Shown: piece by piece, positions 15,006 through 27,643 of the stretch
How the letters are laid out: the number at the start of each line of letters is the position of its first letter
Numbering within the stretch: the stretch's first letter is position 1
Origin: Betaproteobacteria bacterium
Lineage (GTDB): Bacteria; Pseudomonadota; Gammaproteobacteria; Burkholderiales; CAIKXV01
Direction of reading: 5' to 3'
Assembly (NCBI GenBank): GCA_947457885.1
Contig: CANGXU010000024.1
Coordinates: forward strand, 1-32,517
Length of the DNA: 32,517 bases
Notes under the pieces: generated by a model
What the model saw: the letters and a program-made list of their open reading frames with translations, nothing else
Told to the model about the DNA's origin: nothing
The model's database searches: none
Translations under genes and position numbers: made by a program

Positions 15006-15553
15006 GGCTGCCGGCCGACCGCGTAGATGCCCGGCAGGTTGCGCCATGCGCCGTTGACGTCCATGCCGCAGCCGAACACATAACGGTCGGGAACCGTCAC
15101 GCCGACGAAGTCGGCGCGCACCGGCTTCTCCTGCTGCAGCAGCTTCTCGCAGAGCACGGCACTGTGGAACGCCCGCACGCCCTCGGACAGGAACCGCTCG
15201 CGCACCGCCGCCAGCGTGCGCCCCTCGTCCAGGATGTCGTCGACCACCAGGACCGTACGGTCCTTCAGAGGCACGTGCGGTGCGACCGGCCAGCGGACCT
15301 CGCCACCGGTGGTGCCGCCGCGATAGCGCGTCACATGGATGAAGTCGAACTCCAGCGGGAAGCGCAGGCGCGGCAGAAGCTGCCCCGCGAACACGACGCC
15401 GCCACCCATCACCGCCAGTACCAGCGGCTCGGTCTCGCGGAGCTGCGCAACGATCTGCGCGGCCACCCGTTCGATCGCCTGGTCGATCTCTGCCTCGGCA
15501 TGAAGCAATTCGGCGGCTTCGAGGATGCTCCAGGCCTGCGTTCGGTCGATCAT
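15002..15553 (-). CDS. hpt: Hypoxanthine-guanine phosphoribosyltransferase
   Basis: A 183-residue purine-salvage enzyme that joins hypoxanthine or guanine to PRPP, giving IMP or GMP. VLVVDDILDEGRTL (101-114) is the PRPP-binding motif of type I phosphoribosyltransferases. LAVMGGGVVFAGQLL supplies the pyrophosphate loop, and YVFGCGMDVNGAWRNLPGIY is the C-terminal base-binding and hood segment of HPRT. The gene lies 46 bp after ligA and overlaps the racemase homologue by 4 nt. With the phosphorylase two genes on, it would turn methylthioinosine-derived hypoxanthine into IMP (inference from order). Confidence 0.93.
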   Translation of the reverse strand: MIDRTQAWSILEAAELLHAEAEIDQAIERVAAQIVAQLRETEPLVLAVMGGGVVFAGQLLPRLRFPLEFDFIHVTRYRGGTTGGEVRWPVAPHVPLKDRTVLVVDDILDEGRTLAAVRERFLSEGVRAFHSAVLCEKLLQQEKPVRADFVGVTVPDRYVFGCGMDVNGAWRNLPGIYAVGRQP

Positions 15554-15599
15554 CGCTTGCTCATGGTCGTATCCAGTCTGTTCGATAGGTCACGGCGAC

Positions 15600-18972
<3,373 letters not shown>

Positions 18973-18981
18973 CGGTATCGG

Positions 18982-21900
18982 TCACGCCGCCTGGTCTTCG
19001 GTGAGACGCATCGCCTGCTGCATGTCGACGGTCACCACCCTGGATACGCCCTGCTCCTGCATCGTCACCCCGACGAGCTGGTGCGCACCTTCCATCGTGA
19101 TCTTGTTGTGCGAGATGAACAGGAACTGGGTGTGCTCGGACATCTTGGTGAGCAGGTTGCGGAAGCGTTCGGTATTCGTGTCGTCGAGCGGCGCATCGAC
19201 CTCGTCAAGCAGGCAGAACGGAGCGGGATTGAGCTGGAACAGCGAGAACACCAGCGACATTGCGGTCAGCGCCTTCTCTCCTCCGGACAGGAGCTGGATC
19301 GACGCATTCTTCTTGCCTGGCGGGCGGGCGAAGATCTGGACGCCGCTGTCGAGGATCTCTTCGCCGGTCAGCACCAGTTCGGCATGGCCGCCACCGAACA
19401 GCGCCGGGAACATCGTGGCGAGGTGGCCATTGGCTTCGGCGAAGGTCGCCATCAGACGCTCGCGGGTTTCCTTGTCGATGCGTCGGATCGCCGTCTCGAG
19501 CGTGCCGATCGCCTCGTTCAGGTCGGTTGCCTGCGCGTCGAGGGCATTCTTCTTCTCCGTCGCCCCGCCGAGTTCTTCGAGCGCTGCCAGGTTCACCGCC
19601 CCGAGCGCGTTGATCTCGGCCTGCAGGCGATTGATCTCGCCGGCCAGCGTCCGCGGGCGCGGCCCGTCCTCGGCCCGCGCCGCCAGCGCAGCCTCGTCGG
19701 CACCCGACTCGACCAGCTTGGCGGCGAACTGTTCCTCGGTGAGCCGCGCCTCCTGTTCCTTCAGCTTCGCCTCGCCGATCGCATTGCGCAGCGGCTCGTG
19801 TTTCTGCTCGGAAGTCAGGCGCTCCTCGTCGATGCTGCGCAGCTGCGATTCGAGCCCCGACAGGGTATTGCGCGCAGCCGACATCGCGGCCTCGCGTACT
19901 TCACGGGCCGAGAGAGCGGCCTGCAAGGCTTCGACGATCGGTGCCTCTTCGAACTGCTGCGCCTCGGCCGCCAGCCGATCGACTTCAGCGACGAGCCCGG
20001 CCAGTTCGCGTTCGCTGACCGCTACCGCGTTCTCGCCGTCCCGGATCCTCGACTGTGCAGACTCCATGCGGTAGCGCAGCTGCTGCACCACCTGCGTCGC
20101 CTGCTGCGCCGAATCGCGCGCCCGCGACAACTGGGCCTGCGCCCGGCCCGCGTCCGAGCGCGTGGTGGCCAGTTGGGCGCCGATCGACTGCAGCTGTTCG
20201 GCAAAGCGTTGCAGGTTCTGGTCGGTTTCGGCGAGGCGGGTGACCTCGGCCGCACGCTCGGTCTCGATCTCGGTCGACTCGCGATCGATCTGCGCGATGC
20301 GCTGCTCGACGCGGTCGGCCTGTTCGGTCTGGCGCACCAGATGCATCTGCGACGCGTGCTGGTTCTGCCGCAGTTCATCGGCCAGCCGACGCTTGTCGGC
20401 AAGGTCGCGACGTGCGCGGGACACCCCTTCGGTCGCCTCGATGTGGCGGCCACGGGCATCCGAGAGCTGGCCGGACATTGTCTCGATCTGCGCCGCCAGC
20501 GCCTCGATCTCGCGCTGGCGGGCAAGCACGCCATGCACTTCCGAATCGGGGGCGTAGAACACGACACTGGAACGGCTGAGCAGGTGACCTTCGCGGGTGA
20601 CCATCATCGCGCCGGCGGGCAACCGCTCGCGCAGCCGCATGCCTTCATCGAGGGTCGCCGCGACGAACACCTGGCTCAGCCAGTCGCCCAGCACCGGCTC
20701 GGTGCGCACATCCTCGCAGCTCACCAGTTCGCGCAGCGGACGGCCAAGCACGCCCAGTGACCCAGTGGTGGCAGCGCCAGCGGAAAGCTCGTACACCGCG
20801 ACCTTGGCGCCCGGCATGTCGCCCAGCCAGCCGGCGCCAGCATCGATGCGTTCGACCGCGAATGCATTCAGACGCTCGCGCAGTACCGCCTCGAGCGCAT
20901 TCTCCCAGCCTTCCTCGATGCGCAGCCCCTGCCAGAGGCGGCGCGCATTGGCCAGCCCGTGCCGGGCTGCCCAGTCGCGCGTGGCCTGAGCATTGGCCAG
21001 CCGGCTCTGCAGTTGCTCGAGGGCATCGCGCCGCGCCTGCACCCTGGTCAGTTCGCGGTTCGCCACATCGACGGCCGACTGAGCCTCGCGCGCGGCGATC
21101 TCGCCCTGGGCCAGCGTCTGCTCGGCCGACGAAGCGCCGGCCCGCATCTCGGCGAGCTGGGTACCGAGCGCCGCAACGGCTTCCTGCATCGTCGCCAGTG
21201 CCTCGCGGTCGGGCGGCTGCAGCCCGGCGCGCTCGGCCGCCAGCCGCTGGGCCCGCTGGCCGAGCTGTTCGGCCAGCCGCTGCGACGAACCGCGGCGGGT
21301 CTCTTCGACCTGCCAGAGCTGCTCGGCCTGCGCCAGCGCGCGCTCCGCCTCGCGCACGCGCGCATGAGCATCGCGTGCCGCCGCTTCCGCCTGCGGCAGC
21401 AGTGCGGACTCGTGCTCGGCGCTGGCGCGCGCGGTGTCCGCCTGGGCCTCTAGCGACTTCGCGTCACCCTGCCACTGGGCGAGGCTGGCGATCAGGCCAT
21501 CGCGGCGCTCGCCGGTCTGCTCGAGGCGCGCGCGCGCCTGTACCAGTTGGCCCTCGACGCGCGAGCGCGTATCGCGCAGGTGAGCCAGCTGCTGTTCGAG
21601 GCGGGCCACTTCCGCGTTCGACTCGTACAGTTCGCCCTGCGCCACGCGCGTGGCATCGTTGGCGAGCTGCTGCTCGTCGCGCGTCGCGGCGAGACGCTTC
21701 TCGACCTCGCGCAGTCGTGCGGTCTCGGTCTCGAGTTCGATCGACAGCCGCTCGACTTCGCGCTGCTGGCGCTCGCGCAGTGCGCTCGCTTCGCTACGGC
21801 GCAGGTACCAGAGCAGGTCCTGCGCCGACGTGAGTTCGGTGGTCAGCTGCTGGAACTGCGCAGCGACCGCGGCCTGCGCAGTGAGCCGCTCGATCTGCCG

Positions 21901-22506
21901 TTCCAGCTCGAGCCGGATGTCATCCACGCGCGCCAGGTTCTGGCGCGCGTCGGAAAGCCGGTTCTCGGTCTCGCGGCGGCGCTCCCGGTAGCGCGACACG
22001 CCGGCAGCCTCTTCCAGGAATACGCGCAGTTCCTCCGGTTTGGCGTCGATGATGCGCGAAATGGTGCCCTGCTCGATGATCGCGTAGCCGCGACCGCCGA
22101 GGCCGGTGCCGAGGAACACGTCGGCGACATCGCGCCGGCGCACGTGCTGGTTATTGATGTAGTAGGCCGAGTCGCCGTCGCGCTCGAGCACCCGCTTGAC
22201 CGACAACTCGGCGTAGCTCGCCCACTGGCCGCCGGCCTTGCCGAGGCTGTTGTCGAACACCAGTTCAACGCTCGCGCGGTTCGCCGGCTTGCGAGTGGCC
22301 GAACCGGCGAAGATCACGTCCTGCATGGTCTCGCCACGAAGGTGGCGCGCGGAAGACTCGCCGAGCACCCAGCGAGTGGCGTCGATCACGTTCGACTTGC
22401 CGCAGCCGTTCGGGCCGACCACGCCGACGATCTGACCCGGGAGGCGGATCTGCGTAGGATCGACGAACGACTTGAATCCGGACAGGCGTATTTCGGTCAG
22501 GCGCAC
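18982..22506 (-). CDS. smc: Chromosome partition protein SMC
   Basis: A 1174-residue ATPase that organises and segregates the chromosome together with ScpA/ScpB. Walker A is GPNGCGKS (31-38) and the next segment NVIDATRWVLGESSARHLRGE is characteristic. Two long Gln/Ala/Arg/Glu-rich coiled coils flank a hinge around residues 520-640 (AARHGLANARRLWQGL, GVLGRPLRELVSCEDV). The C-terminal head has the ABC signature LLSGGEKALTAMSLVF and Walker B CLLDEVDAPLDD. Translation starts at GTG 22506, where MRLTEIRLSGFKSFVDPT matches the family start; no ATG fits. It leads the smc-zipA-ligA run and diverges from the VOC gene 125 bp away. Confidence 0.98.
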   Translation of the reverse strand: MRLTEIRLSGFKSFVDPTQIRLPGQIVGVVGPNGCGKSNVIDATRWVLGESSARHLRGETMQDVIFAGSATRKPANRASVELVFDNSLGKAGGQWASYAELSVKRVLERDGDSAYYINNQHVRRRDVADVFLGTGLGGRGYAIIEQGTISRIIDAKPEELRVFLEEAAGVSRYRERRRETENRLSDARQNLARVDDIRLELERQIERLTAQAAVAAQFQQLTTELTSAQDLLWYLRRSEASALRERQQREVERLSIELETETARLREVEKRLAATRDEQQLANDATRVAQGELYESNAEVARLEQQLAHLRDTRSRVEGQLVQARARLEQTGERRDGLIASLAQWQGDAKSLEAQADTARASAEHESALLPQAEAAARDAHARVREAERALAQAEQLWQVEETRRGSSQRLAEQLGQRAQRLAAERAGLQPPDREALATMQEAVAALGTQLAEMRAGASSAEQTLAQGEIAAREAQSAVDVANRELTRVQARRDALEQLQSRLANAQATRDWAARHGLANARRLWQGLRIEEGWENALEAVLRERLNAFAVERIDAGAGWLGDMPGAKVAVYELSAGAATTGSLGVLGRPLRELVSCEDVRTEPVLGDWLSQVFVAATLDEGMRLRERLPAGAMMVTREGHLLSRSSVVFYAPDSEVHGVLARQREIEALAAQIETMSGQLSDARGRHIEATEGVSRARRDLADKRRLADELRQNQHASQMHLVRQTEQADRVEQRIAQIDRESTEIETERAAEVTRLAETDQNLQRFAEQLQSIGAQLATTRSDAGRAQAQLSRARDSAQQATQVVQQLRYRMESAQSRIRDGENAVAVSERELAGLVAEVDRLAAEAQQFEEAPIVEALQAALSAREVREAAMSAARNTLSGLESQLRSIDEERLTSEQKHEPLRNAIGEAKLKEQEARLTEEQFAAKLVESGADEAALAARAEDGPRPRTLAGEINRLQAEINALGAVNLAALEELGGATEKKNALDAQATDLNEAIGTLETAIRRIDKETRERLMATFAEANGHLATMFPALFGGGHAELVLTGEEILDSGVQIFARPPGKKNASIQLLSGGEKALTAMSLVFSLFQLNPAPFCLLDEVDAPLDDTNTERFRNLLTKMSEHTQFLFISHNKITMEGAHQLVGVTMQEQGVSRVVTVDMQQAMRLTEDQAA

Positions 22507-22631
22507 TTAGGTAGCTTCAACGGTCGGATGGAAGTAACCCGCGAGTTTAGCCGAAGGCAACCCGGCAGGCGGCTTGACCGTCGGGATCGATCGTCGGACA
22601 CTGCGCCGCTCTCCTTTCGAGGGTCAGCCAA

Positions 22632-23060
22632 ATGCCGATCGAAGCACTTGACCACTACAACATCTGTACCGCCGACCTCGACCGTGCGCGGCGGTTCTAC
22701 GCAGAGGTAGTCGGGCTGCGCGACGGCGAGCGCCCGCCCTTCGGCCGGCCAGGTGCCTGGATGTACCTCGGCGACCACGCAATCCTGCACATTTCCACCG
22801 CGCGGGTACCCGATTCGAGCAAGCGCGACGCCTTCGACCACGTGGCCTTCCGCGCCTCGGGCCTGGCTGCCACCCGCGCGACGCTCGACCGGTTGGGCAT
22901 CCGCAACCAGTCCTTCGCGGTGCCGGACCGCAATCTGGTGCAAGTGTTCTTCCGCGATCCCGACGGCGCCGAGATAGAGCTGATCTTCTCCGGCGACGAG
23001 GCAGCCGCCGATATCGCCGGCGGCGTAGCAGTCGACGCCACCAGCGGCCGTAGCACCTGA
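22632..23060 (+). CDS. VOC-superfamily (glyoxalase-like) protein
   Basis: A 142-residue protein with two beta-alpha-beta-beta-beta modules: ALDHYNICTADLDRARRFYAEVVGL, then DAFDHVAFRASGLAATRATLDRLGI and VQVFFRDPDGAEIELIF. His8, the DH of FDHVAF and the Glu of EIELIF are placed as metal ligands of the vicinal-oxygen-chelate fold. Members include glyoxalase I, extradiol dioxygenases and fosfomycin-resistance enzymes; the sequence does not show which. A GAGGG ribosome site lies about 10 nt before ATG 22632. It is a single-gene unit, divergent from smc and converging on the tctC-like gene with 11 bp between them. Confidence 0.85.
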   Translation: MPIEALDHYNICTADLDRARRFYAEVVGLRDGERPPFGRPGAWMYLGDHAILHISTARVPDSSKRDAFDHVAFRASGLAATRATLDRLGIRNQSFAVPDRNLVQVFFRDPDGAEIELIFSGDEAAADIAGGVAVDATSGRST

Positions 23061-23071
23061 CCTGCGGCCGT

Positions 23072-24046
23072 TCACTCGTCGGTGCGACCGATGAACCGCA
23101 CCGACGCCTGGATCCGTTTCACTTCGCGCTGCCACGCGGCCGCATACTCGGCGCCTTCCATGTAGGCGACCGTCGACAGCGACCGGGCCATCGCATTGCG
23201 GAACTCTTCGTCCTGCGCCGAAGCACGTACCGCGTCCTGCAGGATCTTCAGGGTCGACGGAGGGGTCTTCGCCGGCGCGAACAGCGCGGTCCAGAGGGTG
23301 AACTCGATGTCGATGCCGCTTTCGCGGAAGGTCGGCACGTCCGGGAAGGCCGGGATCCGCGCCCCACCCCATTGGGCGATCGCGCGTACCCGCCCCCCCT
23401 TCACCTGCGGCATGGCCACACTCGGTGCCGAGGCGACCGCGGTCGCATGGCCACCAACCACCGCTGCGATTGCAGGCGCACCGCCGGTATACGGGACGTG
23501 GCGCAGCTTGATGCCAGCGGCCTGCTCGAGGATCGCGATCGGCAGGTGCGTGGTGCCGTAGGTGCCCGACGAGGAGACAAGGAAATCCGCCGGCCTTGCC
23601 TTGGCCAGCGCCACGAATTCCTTCACCGTGCGTACCGGCAGCGACGGATTGACCAGCAGCATCGCCGGGTCGGCGGTGATCTGCGCCAGCGGTACGAACT
23701 GCGACAACTGATAGCCCGGCGCGCGCTGGAAAACCTCGTCGATCGCCGGGATCGCGGCGAACGCGGGCGACTGCAGCAGCAACGTGTATCCGTCCGGGGT
23801 GGCGTTGGCCACCGCGATCGTACCGACTGCCGAGGCGGCGCCCGGCCGGTTCACCACCAGCACCGGCTGGCGCCATTGCCGCTGCATCGAGGCGGCCAGG
23901 CCGCGCGCGACGATATCGACAAAGCCGCCCGGCGCGTTCGGGTTGACGATGGTCACCGGCCGCACCGGGAACGGGTCATCCGCGCCCCAGGCTGACAGCG
24001 ACAGGCAGGCCGCGACGGCCAGAACGGACAGGTGAAACCGATTCAT
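23072..24046 (-). CDS. TctC/Bug-family periplasmic solute-binding protein
   Basis: A 324-residue protein with a signal peptide ([22 protein letters not shown], cleavage likely after AWG). [49 protein letters not shown] and [21 protein letters not shown] are hallmark segments of the Bordetella uptake gene (Bug) family. These bind carboxylates for tripartite tricarboxylate transporters. No TctA or TctB membrane gene is nearby, the usual orphan state of the many betaproteobacterial Bug proteins. ATG 24046 has a strong GGAGGAG ribosome site 8 nt upstream; the longer open frame upstream is not coding. The ligand cannot be told. Confidence 0.95.
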   Translation of the reverse strand: MNRFHLSVLAVAACLSLSAWGADDPFPVRPVTIVNPNAPGGFVDIVARGLAASMQRQWRQPVLVVNRPGAASAVGTIAVANATPDGYTLLLQSPAFAAIPAIDEVFQRAPGYQLSQFVPLAQITADPAMLLVNPSLPVRTVKEFVALAKARPADFLVSSSGTYGTTHLPIAILEQAAGIKLRHVPYTGGAPAIAAVVGGHATAVASAPSVAMPQVKGGRVRAIAQWGGARIPAFPDVPTFRESGIDIEFTLWTALFAPAKTPPSTLKILQDAVRASAQDEEFRNAMARSLSTVAYMEGAEYAAAWQREVKRIQASVRFIGRTDE

Positions 24047-24201
24047 GTGGCCACTCCTCCATGGAATCCCCGTACCCCGTCCGGTCTGCAGCCGGCCCCG
24101 GGCACGCGGGCGACCAGAATACCGCCTCGGCAGCGTCGGCTCCAGCCCCGCCTTACGGATTGGCCAGCCGTCCCCGCGCGGGCGCCCCGAGCGCCCGCCG
24201 C

Positions 24202-24207
24202 TATACT
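24202..24207 (+). promoter_or_regulatory. Possible -10 element for queF
   Basis: TATACT lies 56 nt before the queF start in the 216-bp gap after the divergent tctC-like gene. No convincing -35 is seen at 16-18 nt upstream, so this is tentative. I see no preQ1 riboswitch-like fold in the leader. Confidence 0.25.
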
Positions 24208-24262
24208 CAGGCACCGCAGGCAGACGCTCGCTGCGCATCCCGCCACTCCCGCAGAATCCATC

Positions 24263-24736
24263 ATGCCCGCACGATCCAAGAGTACCGGCGACCCTGCCGC
24301 CGCTGCCCGTCCAGCCCTTGTCGCGGGACCGTCCCGCGACCTCGAGACCTTCCCGAACCCGGCGCCCACGCGCGACCTGCGGATACATATGGAGATCCCG
24401 GAGTTCACATGCCTGTGCCCGAAGACCGGCCAGCCTGACTTCGCGACGCTGGTGCTCGACTATGTCCCGGACCGGCTTTGCGTCGAACTCAAGAGCCTCA
24501 AGCTCTATGTCTGGTCGTACCGCGACCAGGGCGCGTTCCATGAAGCGGTGACGCACCGCATTCTCGACGACCTCGTGCGCGCGACCCGCCCGCGCTTCAT
24601 GCGGCTCAAGGCGAAATTCTTCGTGCGCGGTGGCGTGTTCACGACGGTGGTGGCCGAACATCGCAAGGCCGGGTGGAAACCGCCGGTGCCGGTGGTGCTC
24701 GAAGCGCTCGATTCGCAGCAGAGCGTACGCGGCTGA
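24263..24736 (+). CDS. queF: NADPH-dependent 7-cyano-7-deazaguanine reductase QueF
   Basis: A 157-residue enzyme that reduces preQ0 to preQ1 in queuosine tRNA modification. The short, unimodular form is present. [14 protein letters not shown] holds the thioimide-forming cysteine (C52) and the proton-donor Asp59 at the spacing of Bacillus QueF (Cys55/Asp62). [26 protein letters not shown] is the QueF NADPH-binding motif. ATG 24263 yields the family size, and the frame upstream of it (to 24032) has no family similarity. The next gene starts 14 bp later, so both probably share one transcript. No other queuosine genes are in the window. Confidence 0.95.
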   Translation: MPARSKSTGDPAAAARPALVAGPSRDLETFPNPAPTRDLRIHMEIPEFTCLCPKTGQPDFATLVLDYVPDRLCVELKSLKLYVWSYRDQGAFHEAVTHRILDDLVRATRPRFMRLKAKFFVRGGVFTTVVAEHRKAGWKPPVPVVLEALDSQQSVRG

Positions 24737-24750
24737 CGCCGCAGTCGGCG

Positions 24751-25332
24751 ATGCACGAGGACGCACCGGGCCACGCATCGCTGTCGGCCACCGCTGCAGT
24801 TGCCCTGCGCTGGCGCGTCGGCGACCCCGCGGCCGCGGCGCGGCTGCAGGCCCAATGTGCCGCGAGCGTCCGGGCACTTGCCGCCTGCCTGGACGCAGAG
24901 GGCGCGACGCCGGACGGACTTCCGCCGGACCGAGTCGAAGCGAAGATCGACCTGCTGCTGGTAACCCTCGACCGCCTGTCGGCCGCGATCGATCAGGCAG
25001 CGTCCGACGGCGGACGCAGTGACTTCCTGTACTGCGATGCCCGCTTCACCGCCGGCTCGGTCGAATGGGACGAACCAATGCCGCCACCCGACGGCACGGC
25101 AGTGGTGGTAGAGGTGCGGATAGCCGCCGGGCAGCCAGTCACCGCTTGCCTGCCAGCCACGCTGGCCCGGCACCCGGATGCGCCGGCGGCGGCACCCGGC
25201 GCGGCTGCGGTCCGCGTGCTCGCGACGCTGGCCCCGATGCCGGAGGCGACGCGCGACGCCTACGAACGCTGCGTGTTCATCCTGCATCGCCGGGAGATCC
25301 GGCGCGCGCACGGAACTCCCGGAGAGGGATGA
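24751..25332 (+). CDS. Degenerate PilZ-like (tPilZ-type) protein, probable
   Basis: A 193-residue soluble protein. Its layout resembles the atypical/tetrameric PilZ family: a helical segment VEAKIDLLLVTLDRLSAAID, a beta-rich core (FLYCDARFTAGSVEWDEPMPPPDGTAV, VRVLATLAPMP) and a closing helix ATRDAYERCVFILHRREIRRAHG like the family's LERLVFRRHRR ending. The canonical c-di-GMP motifs RxxxR and D/NxSxxG are absent, so ligand binding is uncertain. ATG 24751 is chosen over an in-frame start at 24673, which lies inside queF. It is 14 bp after queF. With flagellar and pilus genes in the same window a motility-control role is tempting but unproven. Confidence 0.55.
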   Translation: MHEDAPGHASLSATAAVALRWRVGDPAAAARLQAQCAASVRALAACLDAEGATPDGLPPDRVEAKIDLLLVTLDRLSAAIDQAASDGGRSDFLYCDARFTAGSVEWDEPMPPPDGTAVVVEVRIAAGQPVTACLPATLARHPDAPAAAPGAAAVRVLATLAPMPEATRDAYERCVFILHRREIRRAHGTPGEG

Positions 25333-25348
25333 GCCATACCTGAGCGCA

Positions 25349-25376
25349 TCGGCAGCGGCCGCCCCGGCGATATACT
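25349..25376 (+). promoter_or_regulatory. Sigma-70-type promoter for dapC
   Basis: TCGGCA (25349-25354, 4 of 6 to TTGACA), a 16-nt spacer, then TATACT (25371-25376, 5 of 6 to TATAAT). Transcription would start about 55 nt before the dapC TTG codon. Confidence 0.4.
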
Positions 25377-25436
25377 CGCGCCTCGCCCTTTCATGGGCCT
25401 GGCGACCGCCTGCCGGCCGCCCGGCCACCGCCCTAC

Positions 25437-26630
25437 TTGAATCCCGATCTGGATCTGCTCCAACCGTATCCATTCCAGCGCCTGGCCAGCCTGTTCGGCG
25501 GCGTGGTGCCAGACCCGGCCCTGCGCCCGATCAGCCTCGGCATTGGCGAACCGAAGCATCCGACACCGGAACGCATCCGCGCGGCCATCACCGCGAACCT
25601 GGACGGCCTGGCGGCCTATCCGGCCACGGCTGGCTCGGAGGCGCTGCGTCGCTCGATGGCCGACTGGCTCACGATGCGCCACGGGCTGCCCGGGCTGGAC
25701 TGGAAGACACAGGTGCTGCCGGTCAACGGCTCGCGCGAGGCGCTGTTCGCGATCGCCCAGACGATCGTGGACCGGACCCGGCCCTCGCCGCTGGTAGTGT
25801 CCCCGAATCCGTTCTACCAGATCTACGAAGGCGCCACGCTGCTGGCCGGTGCCCGCGCGGCCTTCCTCAATCAGACGCAGGACAACGGGTTCCGTCTCGA
25901 TCTCGGACAACTGTCGGAGGAAACCTGGAGCCGGACTCAGTTGCTCTTTGTCTGCTCGCCCGGCAATCCGGCCGGGGCAGTGCTGACGCTGGACGACTGG
26001 CGCGCGTTGTTTGCACTGTCCGACCGCCACGGCTTCGTGATCGTGTCCGACGAGTGCTACTCAGAGATCTTCTTCGATGACGCAGCGCCACCGCTCGGAG
26101 GGCTGGGCGCGGCGGCGGCGCTCGGGCGCACCGACTTCCCGCGGCTGGTCGTGCTCGGCAGCCTGTCGAAGCGGTCCAACTGTCCCGGCATGCGCTCCGG
26201 CATGATCGCCGGCGATGCCGCGATCATCGAGCGTTTCCTGCTCTACCGCACCTATCATGGCTGCGCAATGAGCCCGACCGTGCAGGCAGCCAGCATCGCC
26301 GCATGGAGCGACGAGTCGCACGTGGTCGAGAACCGCCGGATGTACCGCGAGAAGTTCGATGCCGTGATCGAGGTGCTGGCCCAGGCTATGCCGGTGCAGC
26401 GCCCGGACGGCGGCTTCTACCTGTGGCTCGAGACGCCGGGCGCCGATACCGATTTCGCGCGCGATCTCTACCGCGAACAGGCCGTCACCGTGCTGCCCGG
26501 CAGCTACCTCGCGCGCGAAGCGCACGGCATCAATCCCGGCCTCGGCCGTGTCCGGGCCGCGCTTGTCGCGCCCGTGGCCGAATGTGTCGAGGCCGCCACC
26601 CGGCTGGCCGCATTCGTCCGAAACCGCTGA
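25437..26630 (+). CDS. dapC: Succinyldiaminopimelate transaminase DapC
   Basis: A 397-residue class I/II PLP aminotransferase. It converts N-succinyl-2-amino-6-ketopimelate to N-succinyl-LL-diaminopimelate in lysine and peptidoglycan synthesis. [52 protein letters not shown] and the lysine motif [16 protein letters not shown] are all in family positions. Translation appears to start at TTG 25437: this gives [15 protein letters not shown], the usual DapC N-terminus, and no ATG or clear ribosome site fits. A weak start may limit expression. It heads the dap cluster, with dapD 65 bp downstream. Confidence 0.93.
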   Translation: MNPDLDLLQPYPFQRLASLFGGVVPDPALRPISLGIGEPKHPTPERIRAAITANLDGLAAYPATAGSEALRRSMADWLTMRHGLPGLDWKTQVLPVNGSREALFAIAQTIVDRTRPSPLVVSPNPFYQIYEGATLLAGARAAFLNQTQDNGFRLDLGQLSEETWSRTQLLFVCSPGNPAGAVLTLDDWRALFALSDRHGFVIVSDECYSEIFFDDAAPPLGGLGAAAALGRTDFPRLVVLGSLSKRSNCPGMRSGMIAGDAAIIERFLLYRTYHGCAMSPTVQAASIAAWSDESHVVENRRMYREKFDAVIEVLAQAMPVQRPDGGFYLWLETPGADTDFARDLYREQAVTVLPGSYLAREAHGINPGLGRVRAALVAPVAECVEAATRLAAFVRNR

Positions 26631-26695
26631 CGTCCGGCAGCCCTGCCCGCGACCGCCACTGCCTTTCCATCCACCGAGAGATTTCCGGAGCCACG

Positions 26696-27520
26696 ATGTC
26701 GAACGCCGAACTGCAGAGCCTGATCGAAACCGCCTGGGAGCGCAGGACGGAGTTGTCTCCCGGCTCCGACCTGAATGTCGCCGACGCGGTCGACCAGGTG
26801 CTGGAAGGCCTGGACGGCGGTACGTTGCGCGTAGCCGAAAAGATGGGCGGCGACTGGGTCGTTCACCAGTGGGTGAAGAAGGCCGTGCTGCTGTCCTTCC
26901 GGCTCCAGGACAACGTGGTGATGGACGCCGGCGCGCTGAAGTTCTACGACAAGGTCGACTCGAAGTTCGCCGACTACGATGCAAAGGCGTTCGCCGACGG
27001 TGGCTTCCGGGTGGTTCCGGCAGCGACCGTGCGGCGCGGTGCCTACCTGGGGAAGAACGTGGTGGTGATGCCTTCGTTCGTCAATATCGGCGCCCACGTC
27101 GGCGACGGCACGATGGTCGATACCTGGGCCACCGTCGGGTCCTGCGCGCAGATCGGCCGCAACGTCCACCTGTCCGGCGGGGTAGGCATCGGCGGCGTGC
27201 TGGAACCGCTCCAGGCGAATCCGACGATCATCGAAGACAACTGTTTCATCGGCGCACGCTCCGAGGTGGTCGAGGGCGTGATCGTCGAGGAAGGGTCGGT
27301 CCTGTCGATGGGCGTCTTCATCAGCCAGAGCACCCGGATCTTCGATCGGGAGACGAAAAACGTCACCTATGGCCGGATTCCGGCAGGCTCGGTCGTCGTG
27401 CCTGGCTCGCTGCCGGCCCCCGACGGTAGCCACAGCCTGTACTGTGCGGTCATCGTGAAGCGCGTCGACGCTCAGACTAGGGCCAAGACCAGCATCAACG
27501 AACTGCTGCGCGGCGTCTGA
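26696..27520 (+). CDS. dapD: Tetrahydrodipicolinate N-succinyltransferase DapD
   Basis: A 274-residue trimeric enzyme that transfers succinyl from succinyl-CoA to tetrahydrodipicolinate. After an N-terminal helical domain ([15 protein letters not shown]) the hexapeptide repeats form a left-handed beta-helix from about residue 105 ([81 protein letters not shown]). This is full length for the E. coli-type enzyme. GGAG lies 6 nt before ATG 26696. DapC, DapD and DapE from this window supply three steps of the succinylase branch. Confidence 0.98.
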   Translation: MSNAELQSLIETAWERRTELSPGSDLNVADAVDQVLEGLDGGTLRVAEKMGGDWVVHQWVKKAVLLSFRLQDNVVMDAGALKFYDKVDSKFADYDAKAFADGGFRVVPAATVRRGAYLGKNVVVMPSFVNIGAHVGDGTMVDTWATVGSCAQIGRNVHLSGGVGIGGVLEPLQANPTIIEDNCFIGARSEVVEGVIVEEGSVLSMGVFISQSTRIFDRETKNVTYGRIPAGSVVVPGSLPAPDGSHSLYCAVIVKRVDAQTRAKTSINELLRGV

Positions 27521-27545
27521 ACGCCGTGCCCTGCGCCGGAGGGCA
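27511..27545 (+). other. Two short hairpins at and after the dapD stop codon
   Basis: CGGCGT/ACGCCG (27511-27526, loop CTGA, spanning the stop codon) is followed at once by TGCCCT/AGGGCA (27527-27545, 7-nt loop). No T-run follows, so this is not a standard intrinsic terminator. It may mark an mRNA processing or partial-termination point between dapD and the next gene. Confidence 0.3.
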
Positions 27546-27577
27546 GCGCCACCCGGGCACGAAGCTTGTAATCCGCT

Positions 27578-27605
27578 TTGCAAACCTGACCGGGGTTGGC
27601 ACAAT
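27578..27605 (+). promoter_or_regulatory. Weak sigma-70-type promoter before the unknown gene and pilU
   Basis: TTGCAA (27578-27583), a 16-nt spacer and CACAAT (27600-27605) match 4 of 6 bases in each half. It lies in the 123-bp gap between dapD and the next gene and could start the X-pilU-dapE transcript about 30 nt before the ATG. Confidence 0.25.
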
Positions 27606-27643
27606 CCGATTGATCGCAATCACTGTTCGGCTTCCTCACTGAC

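Noticed and set aside
27596..27614. TTGGCAC before the unknown gene, resembling a sigma-54 -24 half
   Set aside because: No GC occurs 10 nt after the GG; the nearest T/G-rich -12-like bases are misplaced by about 2 nt, which RpoN does not tolerate.
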